DNA from: Clostridia bacterium
GTDB taxonomy: Bacteria; Bacillota; Clostridia; Oscillospirales; Acutalibacteraceae
NCBI GenBank assembly: GCA_017438845.1
Contig: JAFRUO010000025.1
Coordinates: 1 to 64,000, forward strand
Length of the DNA: 64,000 bases
Reading direction: 5' to 3'
The notes beneath the pieces are model-generated. The model ran no database searches. It was not told the DNA's origin and was given only the letters and a program-made list of their open reading frames with translations. The position numbers and the translations under genes are program-made. This document shows positions 18,692 through 27,605 of this stretch, piece after piece (within the stretch, counting starts at the first letter, position 1; every line of letters starts with the position of its first letter).

Positions 18692-19564
18692 ATGAAAATA
18701 ATCGACTGTCACACTCATCTGTGGAAAAAGCAGGACGGATACTGTGAAGGCGGCAAGGTTACAAGCCTAACGAACGGCAGAAGCGACTTCGGCGGAGAGA
18801 TACGCCAGATGATGCCGCCGTATATGTTAAGCGGTGAAAACAACGCCGAAATGCTGATTTCAAATATGGATTACGCCGGGGTCGGAGGTGCGGTTGTCAC
18901 GCAGGAGGTAATGGACGGCAATCAGAACGAATACCTCTTGTCGGTTAAAGAAAAATATCCGAAGCGTATTAAAATCTGCTCACTTTACGACGAGGGCAAG
19001 CCCTTTGCCACGGAGGGCTTTGACGGCATAAAGCTTTGTGCCTGCAAGCTTAAGGAGCAGGATTTAACAAAGCATTTTGACGTTTTCCAAGCGGCGGCAG
19101 ATAAGGAAAAGTTTATTTCCGTTGACCTTGCCGACGGCGACAGACAGTGCGCTTCGCTCAGGGAAATAATCGAACAGCTTCCCGACCTGAGAATTGCAAT
19201 CGGACATTTCGGAATGGTTACAACAGAAGGCTGGACCGAGCAGATAAAGCTCGCTCACAGTAAAAATGTTTTTGTCGAAAGCGGAGGAATAACCTGGCTT
19301 TTCAACTCCGAATTTTATCCCTACCCTTCTGCGATAACGGCAATAAAGCAAGCCGCTGAAATCTGCGGCTTTGACAAGCTGATGTGGGGCAGCGACTACC
19401 CGAGGACAATGGTTGAAATCACTTACAAAATGAGCTATGATTTCATTCTCAAATCAAAGCTCATAGACGAAACCGATAAGGAAAAAATGATCGGGGAAAA
19501 CGCAATGCGTTTCTATGGTTTCGACGCTTTACCGACGCCGAACGCCGTAAAAAATATGCTTTAA
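18692..19564 (+). CDS. Amidohydrolase family 2 metal-dependent hydrolase
   Basis: A 290-residue TIM-barrel hydrolase of the amidohydrolase-2 group. Visible are the N-terminal metal motif DCHTHLW, AIGHFGM near residue 170, and the C-terminal MWGSDYPRT carrying the conserved aspartate. Family members hydrolyse lactones or decarboxylate; with two dehydrogenases upstream, lactone hydrolysis (for example of a sugar lactone) is an attractive reading but is inference. I chose the ATG at 18692 (MKIIDCHTHLW) because the earlier ATG at 18671 lies inside the previous gene and lacks a ribosome site. Confidence 0.82.
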   Translation: MKIIDCHTHLWKKQDGYCEGGKVTSLTNGRSDFGGEIRQMMPPYMLSGENNAEMLISNMDYAGVGGAVVTQEVMDGNQNEYLLSVKEKYPKRIKICSLYDEGKPFATEGFDGIKLCACKLKEQDLTKHFDVFQAAADKEKFISVDLADGDRQCASLREIIEQLPDLRIAIGHFGMVTTEGWTEQIKLAHSKNVFVESGGITWLFNSEFYPYPSAITAIKQAAEICGFDKLMWGSDYPRTMVEITYKMSYDFILKSKLIDETDKEKMIGENAMRFYGFDALPTPNAVKNML

Positions 19565-19591
19565 AAGTTTTCGAATAAAAGGAACAAAAAG

Positions 19592-20410
19592 ATGAAAAAA
19601 ATTGTTTTACCCGTATTTCTCTTTGCCGTATTTGAAGCCGTAGCCGTCACACTCTGGCTTACTAAAGATAACGCTTTTTATCTTTTTAATTTCAGCTATA
19701 TCGGCATTGCGCTCTCGCTCGGAGTGTTTTTGATGCTTAAAAAATATAAGCACGCAAGAAGAATTGTTCAGCTTCTCGTCGGGCTTTATATGCTGGTCTG
19801 GCTCGGCTTTATCAGTCGGGAAAATATGCAGCTTGAAGGCTTCTGGTACTACCTTTTTTCGGGAGTGTTTGAGGCGGCTGTAATTCACTATGCGGTTGCA
19901 AAGATTTTCGGCCCTCTGCTTTTCGGCAGGGGCTGGTGCGGTTATGCCTGCTGGACGGCAATGGTGCTTGACTTTTTGCCCTATAAAACACCGAAGTCAC
20001 CGAGGAAAAAGCTTGGTTTTATAAGGTACCTGAGCTTTGCCGCTTCGTTTGTTTTTGTATCTGCTCTGTTTCTTGCCAAGGTCGGAAATATCGAGAGAAT
20101 AATGTTCGTTTCGTTTATTGTCGGTAACATTCTTTATTATGCGGTCGGAATAATTGCGGCGTTTGTCTTTAAGGACAACCGCGCCTTCTGCAAGTACTTC
20201 TGTCCCGTTACGGTGTTTTTAAAGCCGATGAGCTATTTCTCACTTTTCCGGATAAAATGCGACAGTACAAAATGTATAGGTTGCGGCAAATGTAAAAGGG
20301 CTTGCCCGATGGAGGTTGATATGACCGACAACTCACGCAAACGCAAAAACGGCACGGAATGCATACTTTGTATGGAATGTGTAAAGGCCTGCCCCAAGGA
20401 CGCACTTTAA
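19592..20410 (+). CDS. NapH-like polytopic ferredoxin membrane protein
   Basis: A 272-residue membrane protein with about six hydrophobic segments. It has the NapH/YccM-type Cys motifs GRGWCGYACW and FCKYFCPV, then two C-terminal 4Fe-4S motifs (CIGCGKCKRACP and CILCMECVKACP). Such proteins pass electrons between the membrane and ferredoxin-linked enzymes. It follows the amidohydrolase by 27 bases and ends at a terminator, so it belongs to the dehydrogenase operon. No Nap, Rnf or Nos partners are present, so its redox partner is unclear. Confidence 0.82.
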   Translation: MKKIVLPVFLFAVFEAVAVTLWLTKDNAFYLFNFSYIGIALSLGVFLMLKKYKHARRIVQLLVGLYMLVWLGFISRENMQLEGFWYYLFSGVFEAAVIHYAVAKIFGPLLFGRGWCGYACWTAMVLDFLPYKTPKSPRKKLGFIRYLSFAASFVFVSALFLAKVGNIERIMFVSFIVGNILYYAVGIIAAFVFKDNRAFCKYFCPVTVFLKPMSYFSLFRIKCDSTKCIGCGKCKRACPMEVDMTDNSRKRKNGTECILCMECVKACPKDAL

Positions 20411-20424
20411 AAAGAGTAAAAAGG

Positions 20425-20455
20425 AACCGCCTTTTCCGAGAAAGGCGGTTTTTTT
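20425..20455 (+). terminator. Terminator after the dehydrogenase operon
   Basis: A 10-bp stem AACCGCCTTT / AAAGGCGGTT with a 6-base loop, followed by T5. Confidence 0.88.
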
Positions 20456-20464
20456 GCACAACGC

Positions 20465-20495
20465 TTGACATAAAGTCAGCTTCAGGTGTTATAAT
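20465..20495 (+). promoter_or_regulatory. Promoter of the iron alcohol dehydrogenase
   Basis: TTGACA (20465-20470) and TATAAT (20490-20495), spacer 19 bases, followed by an AAGGAGAA ribosome site. Confidence 0.65.
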
Positions 20496-20522
20496 ATCTC
20501 AAAAAATAAAAAGGAGAACAGT

Positions 20523-21689
20523 ATGTTAGGTAATTTCAGTTATCACAATCCGACCAAGCTTTATTTCGGTGAAAACTCGCTTGAATTCCTCAACGAGGAG
20601 CTTCCGAAGTACGGCAAAACCGTTCAACTCATTTACGGAGGCGGCTCGGTTAAGAAAAACGGTATTTACGACGCAATCGTCGAAATCCTTAAAAAGAACG
20701 GTAAGACCGTTGTCGAGGACGGAGGGGTTATGCCGAACCCAACGGTCGAAAAGCTTCGTGAGGGCATAAGAATTGCAAGAAATAATAAGACCGACCTGCT
20801 TCTTGCGGTCGGCGGCGGCTCCTGCTGCGACTACGCAAAGGCGGTTTCGGTTTCCGTAAACTGCAACGAGGATCCGTGGGATAAATACTATATCCGCTTT
20901 GAGGAGCCCGATTGTGAAATTGTTCCAGTTGCATGCGTGCTTACAATGGCAGGCACAGGCTCTGAGATGAACGCAGGCGCAGTTATTACCAACCATGAGC
21001 AGAAGCTTAAAATCGGGCACGTTTTCGGTACCGAGGTTATGCCTAAGTTTTCAATCCTCAACCCGAAATTCACCATGTCGCTTCCCGTAAGACAGATGGC
21101 GGCAGGTATTTACGACATCTTTAACCATATCTGTGAGCAGTATTTTTCGGGTGATGACGACAACACCAGTGATTACCTTGCCGAGGCACTTATGAAATCG
21201 GTTGTAAACAGCTCGCTTGTCGCCGTGAAAAATCCCGAGGATTACGAAGCGCGTTCAAACATTATGTGGTCTGCGACCTGGGCGCTCAACACGCTTATTT
21301 CAAGAGGCAAGGATACCGACTGGATGGTGCATATGCTCGGTCAGGCTGTAGGCGCATACACCGACGCTACTCACGGTATGACGCTTGCGGCGGTATCGCT
21401 TCCTTATTACAGACACATTTTACCCTACGGACTTAAAAAATTCGTCCGCTTTGCAAAAGAGGTTTGGGGAGTTAACTCAGAGGGCAAAACCTACACCGAG
21501 GTTGCCGAGGAGGGACTTGAAAAAATGAAGCAATGGATGCAGACAATCGGCGTTACGCTTTCAATCAGGGAGCTCGGAGCTACCGAGGATATGATAGAGG
21601 GCATCGCTGACGCAACAATCATCCTTGACGGCGGCTACAAGGTGCTCAACCGTGACGAGGTAGTTGACATTTTAAAGCAAAGTCTGTAA
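20523..21689 (+). CDS. Iron-containing alcohol dehydrogenase (butanol-dehydrogenase-like)
   Basis: A 388-residue group III alcohol dehydrogenase. The NAD(P) site GGGSCCDYAKA is near residue 97. The expected metal ligands are in GIYDIFNHICEQ (Asp, His) and in the pair MLGQAVGAYTDATHGMTLA and its flanking His. Length is typical of BDH-type enzymes, which reduce short aldehydes to alcohols during fermentation. It has its own promoter and ends at a strong palindromic terminator, so it is monocistronic. Confidence 0.9.
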   Translation: MLGNFSYHNPTKLYFGENSLEFLNEELPKYGKTVQLIYGGGSVKKNGIYDAIVEILKKNGKTVVEDGGVMPNPTVEKLREGIRIARNNKTDLLLAVGGGSCCDYAKAVSVSVNCNEDPWDKYYIRFEEPDCEIVPVACVLTMAGTGSEMNAGAVITNHEQKLKIGHVFGTEVMPKFSILNPKFTMSLPVRQMAAGIYDIFNHICEQYFSGDDDNTSDYLAEALMKSVVNSSLVAVKNPEDYEARSNIMWSATWALNTLISRGKDTDWMVHMLGQAVGAYTDATHGMTLAAVSLPYYRHILPYGLKKFVRFAKEVWGVNSEGKTYTEVAEEGLEKMKQWMQTIGVTLSIRELGATEDMIEGIADATIILDGGYKVLNRDEVVDILKQSL

Positions 21690-21702
21690 TTTCCGACATA
21701 AA

Positions 21703-21738
21703 AACAGCAGGATTGAATCTCGGTTCAATCCTGCTGTT
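21703..21738. terminator. Bidirectional terminator between iron ADH and sulfatase genes
   Basis: A perfect 15-bp inverted repeat (21703-21717 with 21724-21738) between converging genes. Confidence 0.85.
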
Positions 21739-21742
21739 ATAT

Positions 21743-23074
21743 TTACCGTGTTAAGCTGTAATTCTTTTTAAACTCCCTGTCCCATTTGTTCTCAAGCTTT
21801 TCTCTCCATTTTGTTGCCGCTTCGGTAAGCTCGCGGCAAAGCTCGGGCATTTCTGCGGCAAGGTTTACCTTTTCGCCCGGGTCACGGCTGAGGTCGGACA
21901 GCCAGACCTCGGCGGCAACGCCCTCGTCCTCGGTAAGATGTCCGTTTAAGACCAGCTTGTAATCACCGTATCTGACTGCGGTCTGGTCCTCCATTTCCCA
22001 GAAGATATAATCATGAGTACAGTCTGCGCCGTCCCTGAGCATGGAAAGAAGGCTTACTCCGTCAATATCATAGTCCTTCGGATTTCCGCCGCAGGCTTCA
22101 AGTACTGTCGGGAAAATATCCGTTGCAACGTGAGCCCCGTCAACTGTGCAGGGCTTTATTTTATCGCCCCAGGACAGGATTGCCGGGATGCGTATACCTC
22201 CCTCAAAAAGGCTGAATTTATGTCCCTTGAATTTGCCGGTTGTGCCTCCGTAATACGGGTCCTCGGTGCCGTCAAGCCAGTTTCTGCTTTCACGCGAGGG
22301 ACCGTTGTCGCTTTGAAAATAAATAAGCGTGTTGTCAAAGAGCCCGAGCTCCTTAAGCTTGTCGGCTATTTCCCCAACTCCGTCGTCTACGGCGCTAATC
22401 ATAGCCGCCATTATCCTTCTGTCCCACGGCAGGTCGGGGAAGCGTTCAAGATATTTGTCCGGTGCGTGCATCGGGTAATGCGGTGCATTGTACGCAACGT
22501 ACAAAAAGAACGGCTCGTCCTTGTGCCTGTTAATAAAATCAACGCTTTTTCGTGTTATTCTCTCGGTCAGATATTCTCCGTTGGCGTAAACCTCATCGCC
22601 GTTTTCCCAGAGGTCGTGAGTGGGGTTTGATCCGCCGTCCGCCATTCCGTAGTAGAAAATATGCGAGTAGTAATCAAGACAGCCTGCAAGAAAGCCGCTG
22701 AATTCGTCAAAGCCGTTTGCATTCGGTCGGCACTCATCCTTTAAGCCGAGGTGCCACTTGCCGCAAAGTCCCGTTACATATCCCTCTTTTTTAAGCGCAG
22801 TCGCAATAGTGGGCACCTTCGGGGTCAGTCCGCTTGCCTTACGGTGACCTGCGAGAATTGCCCTTACGCCTGCGTTGCCGGGGTATCTGCCCGTAAGCAG
22901 AGCCGCCCTTGACGGTGAGCACACGGGAGAGGCGGAATACATTGAGGAAAACAGTATGCCGTTTTCAGCCAAGCGGTCAAGGTTGGGGGTTTTAAGGTCC
23001 TCCGAGCCCATACAGCCGAGGTCGGCATAACCCTGGTCGTCCGTAAGAATTATCACAACATTAGGTTTTTTCAT
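21743..23074 (-). CDS. Cys-type sulfatase, cytoplasmic
   Basis: A 443-residue alkaline-phosphatase-superfamily sulfatase. The N-terminal metal site ILTDDQGYADLGC and the formylglycine motif in ASPVCSPSRAALLTGRYPG (CxPxR, near residue 50) are clear; further metal ligands are in QSDNGPS near 255. The modified residue is cysteine, which the radical-SAM enzyme encoded divergently next door can oxidise to formylglycine. No signal peptide is seen, so the substrate is probably a small imported sulfated sugar. Whether it acts on mucin or host glycosaminoglycan sugars cannot be told. Confidence 0.92.
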   Translation of the reverse strand: MKKPNVVIILTDDQGYADLGCMGSEDLKTPNLDRLAENGILFSSMYSASPVCSPSRAALLTGRYPGNAGVRAILAGHRKASGLTPKVPTIATALKKEGYVTGLCGKWHLGLKDECRPNANGFDEFSGFLAGCLDYYSHIFYYGMADGGSNPTHDLWENGDEVYANGEYLTERITRKSVDFINRHKDEPFFLYVAYNAPHYPMHAPDKYLERFPDLPWDRRIMAAMISAVDDGVGEIADKLKELGLFDNTLIYFQSDNGPSRESRNWLDGTEDPYYGGTTGKFKGHKFSLFEGGIRIPAILSWGDKIKPCTVDGAHVATDIFPTVLEACGGNPKDYDIDGVSLLSMLRDGADCTHDYIFWEMEDQTAVRYGDYKLVLNGHLTEDEGVAAEVWLSDLSRDPGEKVNLAAEMPELCRELTEAATKWREKLENKWDREFKKNYSLTR

Positions 23075-23110
23075 ATTTTCCCCTCATTTCGTTGATATTT
23101 TACATTTATT

Positions 23111-23139
23111 ATATTATACTTAACGTAACATCAAGTCAA
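23111..23139 (-). promoter_or_regulatory. Promoter of the sulfatase gene
   Basis: Minus strand TTGACT (23139-23134), 17-base spacer, TAATAT (23116-23111). The short 78-base divergent gap must also hold the anSME promoter. Confidence 0.62.
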
Positions 23140-23152
23140 TAGGAAGCGTGAA

Positions 23153-24211
23153 ATGAAGCCTTTAACTTTACTTGTCAAGCCTGCCGCAGGACTTTGCAAC
23201 ATCAGCTGCAGGTACTGCTTTTACAAAGAAGCCTGTAAAACACGGGAAAACAGAATAATGACCGACAATGCCGTTGACAGACTGATACTCAAAATCAAGC
23301 AGTATCAACCGTCGGCTTTGACGGTTATGTTTCAGGGCGGTGAGCCGACTCTGGCAGGACACGAATTTTTTGAAAGCTTTGTATTAAAGATTAAGAGCAA
23401 TTTAAACTGTCAGACAAGCTTCGCCTTACAGACCAACGGCGTTTTACTTGACGACCGCTTTGCCCGTTTCTTTTGGGAAAACGGTTTCCTTGTCGGCATC
23501 TCCCTTGACGGAAACCGCCAAACGAACGACCGTTACCGTCTGGATAAAGAGGGAAAAAGCACCTTTGAAAAAACTTTGAATGCAATTTCACTTTTAAAAA
23601 AATATAAAGTTGAGTTTAACATTCTGTCCGTAATCGACGACGAAAACGCAAAGGATATTGAAAGCAGCTACGCCTTTTTAAAGCGGCAGGGTCTGCGTTT
23701 TTTGCAGTTTATCCCCTGTGTGGAGGGTGAAAACGGTGTATCGCTGTCGTTGCGCGCATATGAAAGCTTTTTAAAAAAATCGTTTGATTTATGGTATGAC
23801 GATTATGTAAAAGGAGATTATGTTTCGATAAGGCATATTGACAATTACCTTGGTATTTTGCTTGGCAATCCGCCCGAAAACTGCGCTATGTGCGGCGTGT
23901 GCGGAAGCTACTTTGTCGTTGAGGCAAACGGCGACCTGTACCCCTGCGATTTTTACTGCACCGAGGAACACAAGCTCGGCAGTATATTTGACGAAAATCC
24001 CTTTGAAATCAACGTAAAGCAAAAAGCCTTTACAGATGAATCGCTTTTGATTCACGAGCACTGTTCCGGATGTAAATACTATATGCTTTGCCGCGGGGGT
24101 TGCAAGAGGGACAGAACAAACGGCTTTACCGAAAACCGATTCTGTGAGGCATACAAAAGCTTTTTTGACTATGCGGCGCAGAGAATGCTGATGATTGCAA
24201 GGAGCCTTTAA
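23153..24211 (+). CDS. Anaerobic sulfatase-maturating enzyme, radical SAM/SPASM
   Basis: A 352-residue radical-SAM enzyme. The CNISCRYCFY cluster motif near residue 15 binds the catalytic 4Fe-4S cluster. The C-terminal SPASM region has cysteines (CAMCGVCGSYF, DLYPCDFYC, CSGCKYYMLCRGGC, FCEAYKSFF) for two auxiliary clusters. This is the anSME arrangement, converting the sulfatase cysteine to formylglycine without oxygen. It is divergent from the sulfatase and coupled to the TauE-type gene, which starts two bases after its stop. Confidence 0.92.
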   Translation: MKPLTLLVKPAAGLCNISCRYCFYKEACKTRENRIMTDNAVDRLILKIKQYQPSALTVMFQGGEPTLAGHEFFESFVLKIKSNLNCQTSFALQTNGVLLDDRFARFFWENGFLVGISLDGNRQTNDRYRLDKEGKSTFEKTLNAISLLKKYKVEFNILSVIDDENAKDIESSYAFLKRQGLRFLQFIPCVEGENGVSLSLRAYESFLKKSFDLWYDDYVKGDYVSIRHIDNYLGILLGNPPENCAMCGVCGSYFVVEANGDLYPCDFYCTEEHKLGSIFDENPFEINVKQKAFTDESLLIHEHCSGCKYYMLCRGGCKRDRTNGFTENRFCEAYKSFFDYAAQRMLMIARSL

Positions 24212-24212
24212 G

Positions 24213-24992
24213 ATGACTGAAATAATCTATTTAATAATCACACTTATTGCCACCACGCTCGGCGCAATTGCAGGCATCGGCGGCGGCGTAATAATCAAGC
24301 CCGTGTTTGACGCCTTCGGGGAGTACTCGGCGGCTGACATTTCCGTTATATCCTCAAGCGCGGTTTTCGCAATGTCAACGGTTTCAACCCTTATCAGCGC
24401 AAAGACCGTCAGAGAGCAGAAGGACAGTCTTAAACTGATGCTTCCGCTTGCTCTCGGAGCGTCGCTCGGCGGTTATGCGGGCGAGCTTCTGTTTTCACGC
24501 TTCACCGCTCAGGACTCGCTTATCCGCATTGTGCAGAATGCCATTCTGCTTGTGCTGATAATTTTCGTCGTAATATATATGAAAAATGAGGAAAGAAAGA
24601 GCCTTCAGAGAAACGATTGGTATTCTGCGGCGGCGGTAGGGCTTTTGCTCGGATGTGTTTCGGCGTTCCTCGGCATCGGCGGCGGCCCGATTAACGTGGC
24701 GGTCATAACCCTTGTGTTCGGTATGGAAATCAAAACGTCGGTAATCGGAAGCCTTATCACAATACTGTTTGCGCAGGGAACAAAGCTTATCAGCATTGCG
24801 GTAAAGGACGCCTCGTCGTTTAACATAAAGCTGCTCCCGTTTGTAATTGCGGTCGGCGTCTGCGGAGCGCTTATCGGCAGGGCTGTAAACAAAAAGGTAA
24901 GCGACAAAGCCGTAAACCGTTGCTTTATCGCCGTGCAGATTATAATTATTGCGCTGTGTGTTTTCAATATTGTAAAAAACCTCGCGGCATAA
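24213..24992 (+). CDS. TauE/SafE-family sulfite (or sulfate/sulfonate) exporter
   Basis: A 259-residue membrane protein with about eight hydrophobic segments in two similar halves. Each half has a glycine-rich signature (GAIAGIGGGVIIKPVF and SAFLGIGGGPINVAVI), as in TauE/SafE exporters. The ATG at 24213 has AAGGAGCC in front; the earlier ATG at 24195 lies inside the anSME gene. The context with a cytoplasmic sulfatase suggests that it disposes of sulfate or a derived anion, which is an inference. Confidence 0.86.
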   Translation: MTEIIYLIITLIATTLGAIAGIGGGVIIKPVFDAFGEYSAADISVISSSAVFAMSTVSTLISAKTVREQKDSLKLMLPLALGASLGGYAGELLFSRFTAQDSLIRIVQNAILLVLIIFVVIYMKNEERKSLQRNDWYSAAAVGLLLGCVSAFLGIGGGPINVAVITLVFGMEIKTSVIGSLITILFAQGTKLISIAVKDASSFNIKLLPFVIAVGVCGALIGRAVNKKVSDKAVNRCFIAVQIIIIALCVFNIVKNLAA

Positions 24993-25116
24993 AGGACAGT
25001 TAATACCCCCTGCCTGCCCTATATTTTTTAGCATTTATTATGTATCATTTTAAAAAGCGTATCCTGTGTTCACCACATAGTACAGACGAGCTGTAGCAAA
25101 GGATTTATCGATATTA

Positions 25117-25145
25117 TTGACAGTGTTTTTGGGCAATGTTATACT
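25117..25145 (+). promoter_or_regulatory. Promoter of the zinc-ribbon membrane protein gene
   Basis: TTGACA (25117-25122), 17-base spacer, TATACT (25140-25145). The gap 24993-25185 shows nothing else I can support. Confidence 0.75.
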
Positions 25146-25185
25146 TTATTCATAAGTGATATATTAGTTTTTTGAGGTAAAGATT

Positions 25186-26052
25186 ATGTATTGCAAAAAC
25201 TGCGGAACTCAATCGAACACCAAACGCTGCCCTAATTGCGGAACAATGTTAACGCCTAATAACATATCAAGCAATCAATCAAATCAACCTGTAAGCTACT
25301 CTATGCCAGTCAAGAAAAAGCAATCATCGCTGGGAATTGTTGCATTTATTCTTTCACTTTTAGGACCTCTTGCTATTGTTGGACTAATTCTCGGAATTGT
25401 TGATACAGTAAAAGACAAATCAAAAAAAGACAATCACGGTTTGTCTATAGCAGCAATTATCATCTCCGCCATTGCTTGCTTATTCTGGCTTATGATTTTT
25501 GTTGCTGCACTGCTACCGGACACCTACAATGATAACATCGAGACAACAACAAGGCGCATCGAAATCACTACTGAAGCGGAAAAGACCACAGAAAAGCCAA
25601 CTGAAACAACAACAGAAAAAGCCATCAAAGAATTAAGTGTTGACGAGTATGGTGATTATGTTAGCGGTATAGTTAAAGAATTTGCAGAAGAAAACAACTT
25701 GGCAATAGTAAAAACTGAAACAGGAATACCATATTTGAATTTCTATTTAACGCCTTATAAAGTTGTTGATGGAAAAAATGTCCCGGATTATGTCGATGAA
25801 GATAAAGCAAAAGAATTATATGAAAAAGCAAAGAATCTAATTCTCGAAAACTTTACCGATTGTTATTCTACAAAGTATCGGTATAGCATTGTAGGAATCT
25901 TCATAGGCAACTGCGAAAAGGATTTTAGTTTTACAGTTCCGTTAATGTATTTTGCAAATCTTCAGTTTGATGTCGAAGATTACCAAAACGGGAAAGAGGA
26001 TTATTGGATAATTGATTATTACTATGATACATTTTGGGAAAATAAACCTTAA
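25186..26052 (+). CDS. Zinc-ribbon, DUF4190-like membrane protein with Thr-rich linker
   Basis: A 288-residue protein. The N-terminal zinc ribbon (CKNCGT, CPNCGT) is followed by two hydrophobic segments (around LGIVAFILSLLGPLAIVGLI and LSIAAIIISAIACLFWLMIF) resembling DUF4190, then a Thr/Glu-rich linker (EITTEAEKTTEKPTETTTEK), and a C-terminal soluble domain of about 145 residues that I do not recognise. The linker and topology suggest an extracellular C-terminus. The gene is distinctly more AT-rich than its neighbours, has its own promoter and a terminator, and looks like a separately acquired unit. Confidence 0.78.
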   Translation: MYCKNCGTQSNTKRCPNCGTMLTPNNISSNQSNQPVSYSMPVKKKQSSLGIVAFILSLLGPLAIVGLILGIVDTVKDKSKKDNHGLSIAAIIISAIACLFWLMIFVAALLPDTYNDNIETTTRRIEITTEAEKTTEKPTETTTEKAIKELSVDEYGDYVSGIVKEFAEENNLAIVKTETGIPYLNFYLTPYKVVDGKNVPDYVDEDKAKELYEKAKNLILENFTDCYSTKYRYSIVGIFIGNCEKDFSFTVPLMYFANLQFDVEDYQNGKEDYWIIDYYYDTFWENKP

Positions 26053-26059
26053 ACTAGTA

Positions 26060-26090
26060 AAACTGAGCTTGAAATCAAGCTCGGTTTTAT
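26060..26090 (+). terminator. Terminator after the zinc-ribbon membrane gene
   Basis: An 11-bp stem AACTGAGCTTG / CAAGCTCGGTT followed by a T-rich tract. Confidence 0.8.
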
Positions 26091-26148
26091 TCTTAGAGGC
26101 TTGGATACCAACTCGAATGCAGACGGTGAACATTTATTATTTACTTTA

Positions 26149-26177
26149 TTGAATTATATTTCCAAAGATGATATAAT
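26149..26177 (+). promoter_or_regulatory. Promoter of the transporter-GH127 operon
   Basis: TTGAAT (26149-26154), 17-base spacer, TATAAT (26172-26177), then GGGGG before the ATG. Confidence 0.72.
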
Positions 26178-26201
26178 TTAGAAAACAAAGGGGGTTTCTT
26201 T

Positions 26202-27605
26202 ATGGCAAAAGAAAAGCTTTCAAAGCTAAACTGGTTTACAATCTGTCTGTTCAGCTTTATGGGCGGAGTTGCGTGGAATGTTGAAAATATGTATTTTAAC
26301 ACCTTCCTTTACAACTCCGTTTACGCCAACACCACTCAGGCGGCTCAGGCAGGCTCAATGGCGCCGACCACGGCAATCAGCCGTATGGTTGCACTTTCGG
26401 CTATCGCGGCTGTGCTGACCACCTTCGTAATGGGTACGCTCAGCGACAAGTTAAAAAACCGAAAGGCGTTTATCTCAATCGGCTATATCCTTTGGGGTAT
26501 TATCACGGGTCTTTTCGGCTTCATCACCAAGGAAAACGTCGCCGCGCTTTTACATCTGTCGGACGACGCTAAAATCCTTACTTCCACCGTCTGGGTCGTA
26601 ATTATAATGGACGTTATTATGACCTTTATGGGCTCGACAAGTAACGACGCCGCCTTTAATGCGTGGGTTACGGACATCACCACGCCCAAGATAAGACCGA
26701 CGCTTGAAACAATACTCACGGTTATCGTTTTTGTTTCGGCAGGCGCGGTAATGGGCGTCGGCAGCTTTGCTCAGGCAGGCACGGTAAGCTATATGACCTT
26801 CTTTATAATTGTCGGTGCGGTTGTCACCTTCTGCGGCGTGCTCGGGCTTTTCCTTATCAAGGAGCCCGAAGGACGTAAGGTCGAAGCCTCCTCAAGCTCA
26901 AGCTACTGGTCAGACCTCTTCTACGGCTTCAGACCGTCGTCAATCAAGGCTAACTCAAGGCTGTACCTTACCTTCCTTTCAATCGGCTTTACCACTATTT
27001 CATATCAGGTGTTTTTCCCGTATCTGCTGGTTTACCTGCAGTATGTTATCATTCCCGAAAACGGCGGTGATAACTTCCTTAACAAAAGCGTTATCATCAC
27101 CGCAGTTATAGTTGTTGCGGCGCTTCTTGCGGGACTTGTTATCCTGCTTAAAATCGCTTCAAAAAACAAGGCGTTCTGCGTTGTACCTGCGGCGATTCTT
27201 TCGACAATCGGTCTTTTGATTGTTTCAAGCTCAACCGAAATACATATGCTGTTAATCGGCATTGCGCCTGCAGTACTCGGAAATGTTATCCTCAACATTC
27301 AGTTCAACGCCTCTATCAAGGACTTTATCCCCGAGGGCAAGGCAGGTCTTTTCCAGGGCATCAGAATGATTTTCGTCGTGCTGATTCCGATGGTTGTCGG
27401 CCCGTATCTGGGCGACCTTGCGTGCCGTAATTCCAACATCACCTACACAAACGAATTCGGCGTAAATACAATCGTTCCCTCAAAGAGCATGTTCCTTTAT
27501 GCCGCTATCGTTTCGGTATTCGTTCTTGTTCCGCTTATTTTCCTTATCAAAAAGGGCTTTAACGTAGAAAACAGCGAAGAACAAAAGGCAGAAGAAAACG
27601 TATGA
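26202..27605 (+). CDS. Major facilitator superfamily sugar transporter
   Basis: A 467-residue protein with about 12 hydrophobic segments. It has the MFS loop 2-3 feature MGTLSDKLKNRKAFISIGY near residue 80 and the acidic FNAWVTDITTPKIRPT segment typical of glycoside-linked transporters in gut Clostridia. Its stop overlaps the start of the GH127 gene by four bases (ATGA), so it most likely imports the arabinofuranoside that enzyme cuts. The first base pairs after the promoter have no attenuator that I can see. Confidence 0.85.
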   Translation: MAKEKLSKLNWFTICLFSFMGGVAWNVENMYFNTFLYNSVYANTTQAAQAGSMAPTTAISRMVALSAIAAVLTTFVMGTLSDKLKNRKAFISIGYILWGIITGLFGFITKENVAALLHLSDDAKILTSTVWVVIIMDVIMTFMGSTSNDAAFNAWVTDITTPKIRPTLETILTVIVFVSAGAVMGVGSFAQAGTVSYMTFFIIVGAVVTFCGVLGLFLIKEPEGRKVEASSSSSYWSDLFYGFRPSSIKANSRLYLTFLSIGFTTISYQVFFPYLLVYLQYVIIPENGGDNFLNKSVIITAVIVVAALLAGLVILLKIASKNKAFCVVPAAILSTIGLLIVSSSTEIHMLLIGIAPAVLGNVILNIQFNASIKDFIPEGKAGLFQGIRMIFVVLIPMVVGPYLGDLACRNSNITYTNEFGVNTIVPSKSMFLYAAIVSVFVLVPLIFLIKKGFNVENSEEQKAEENV

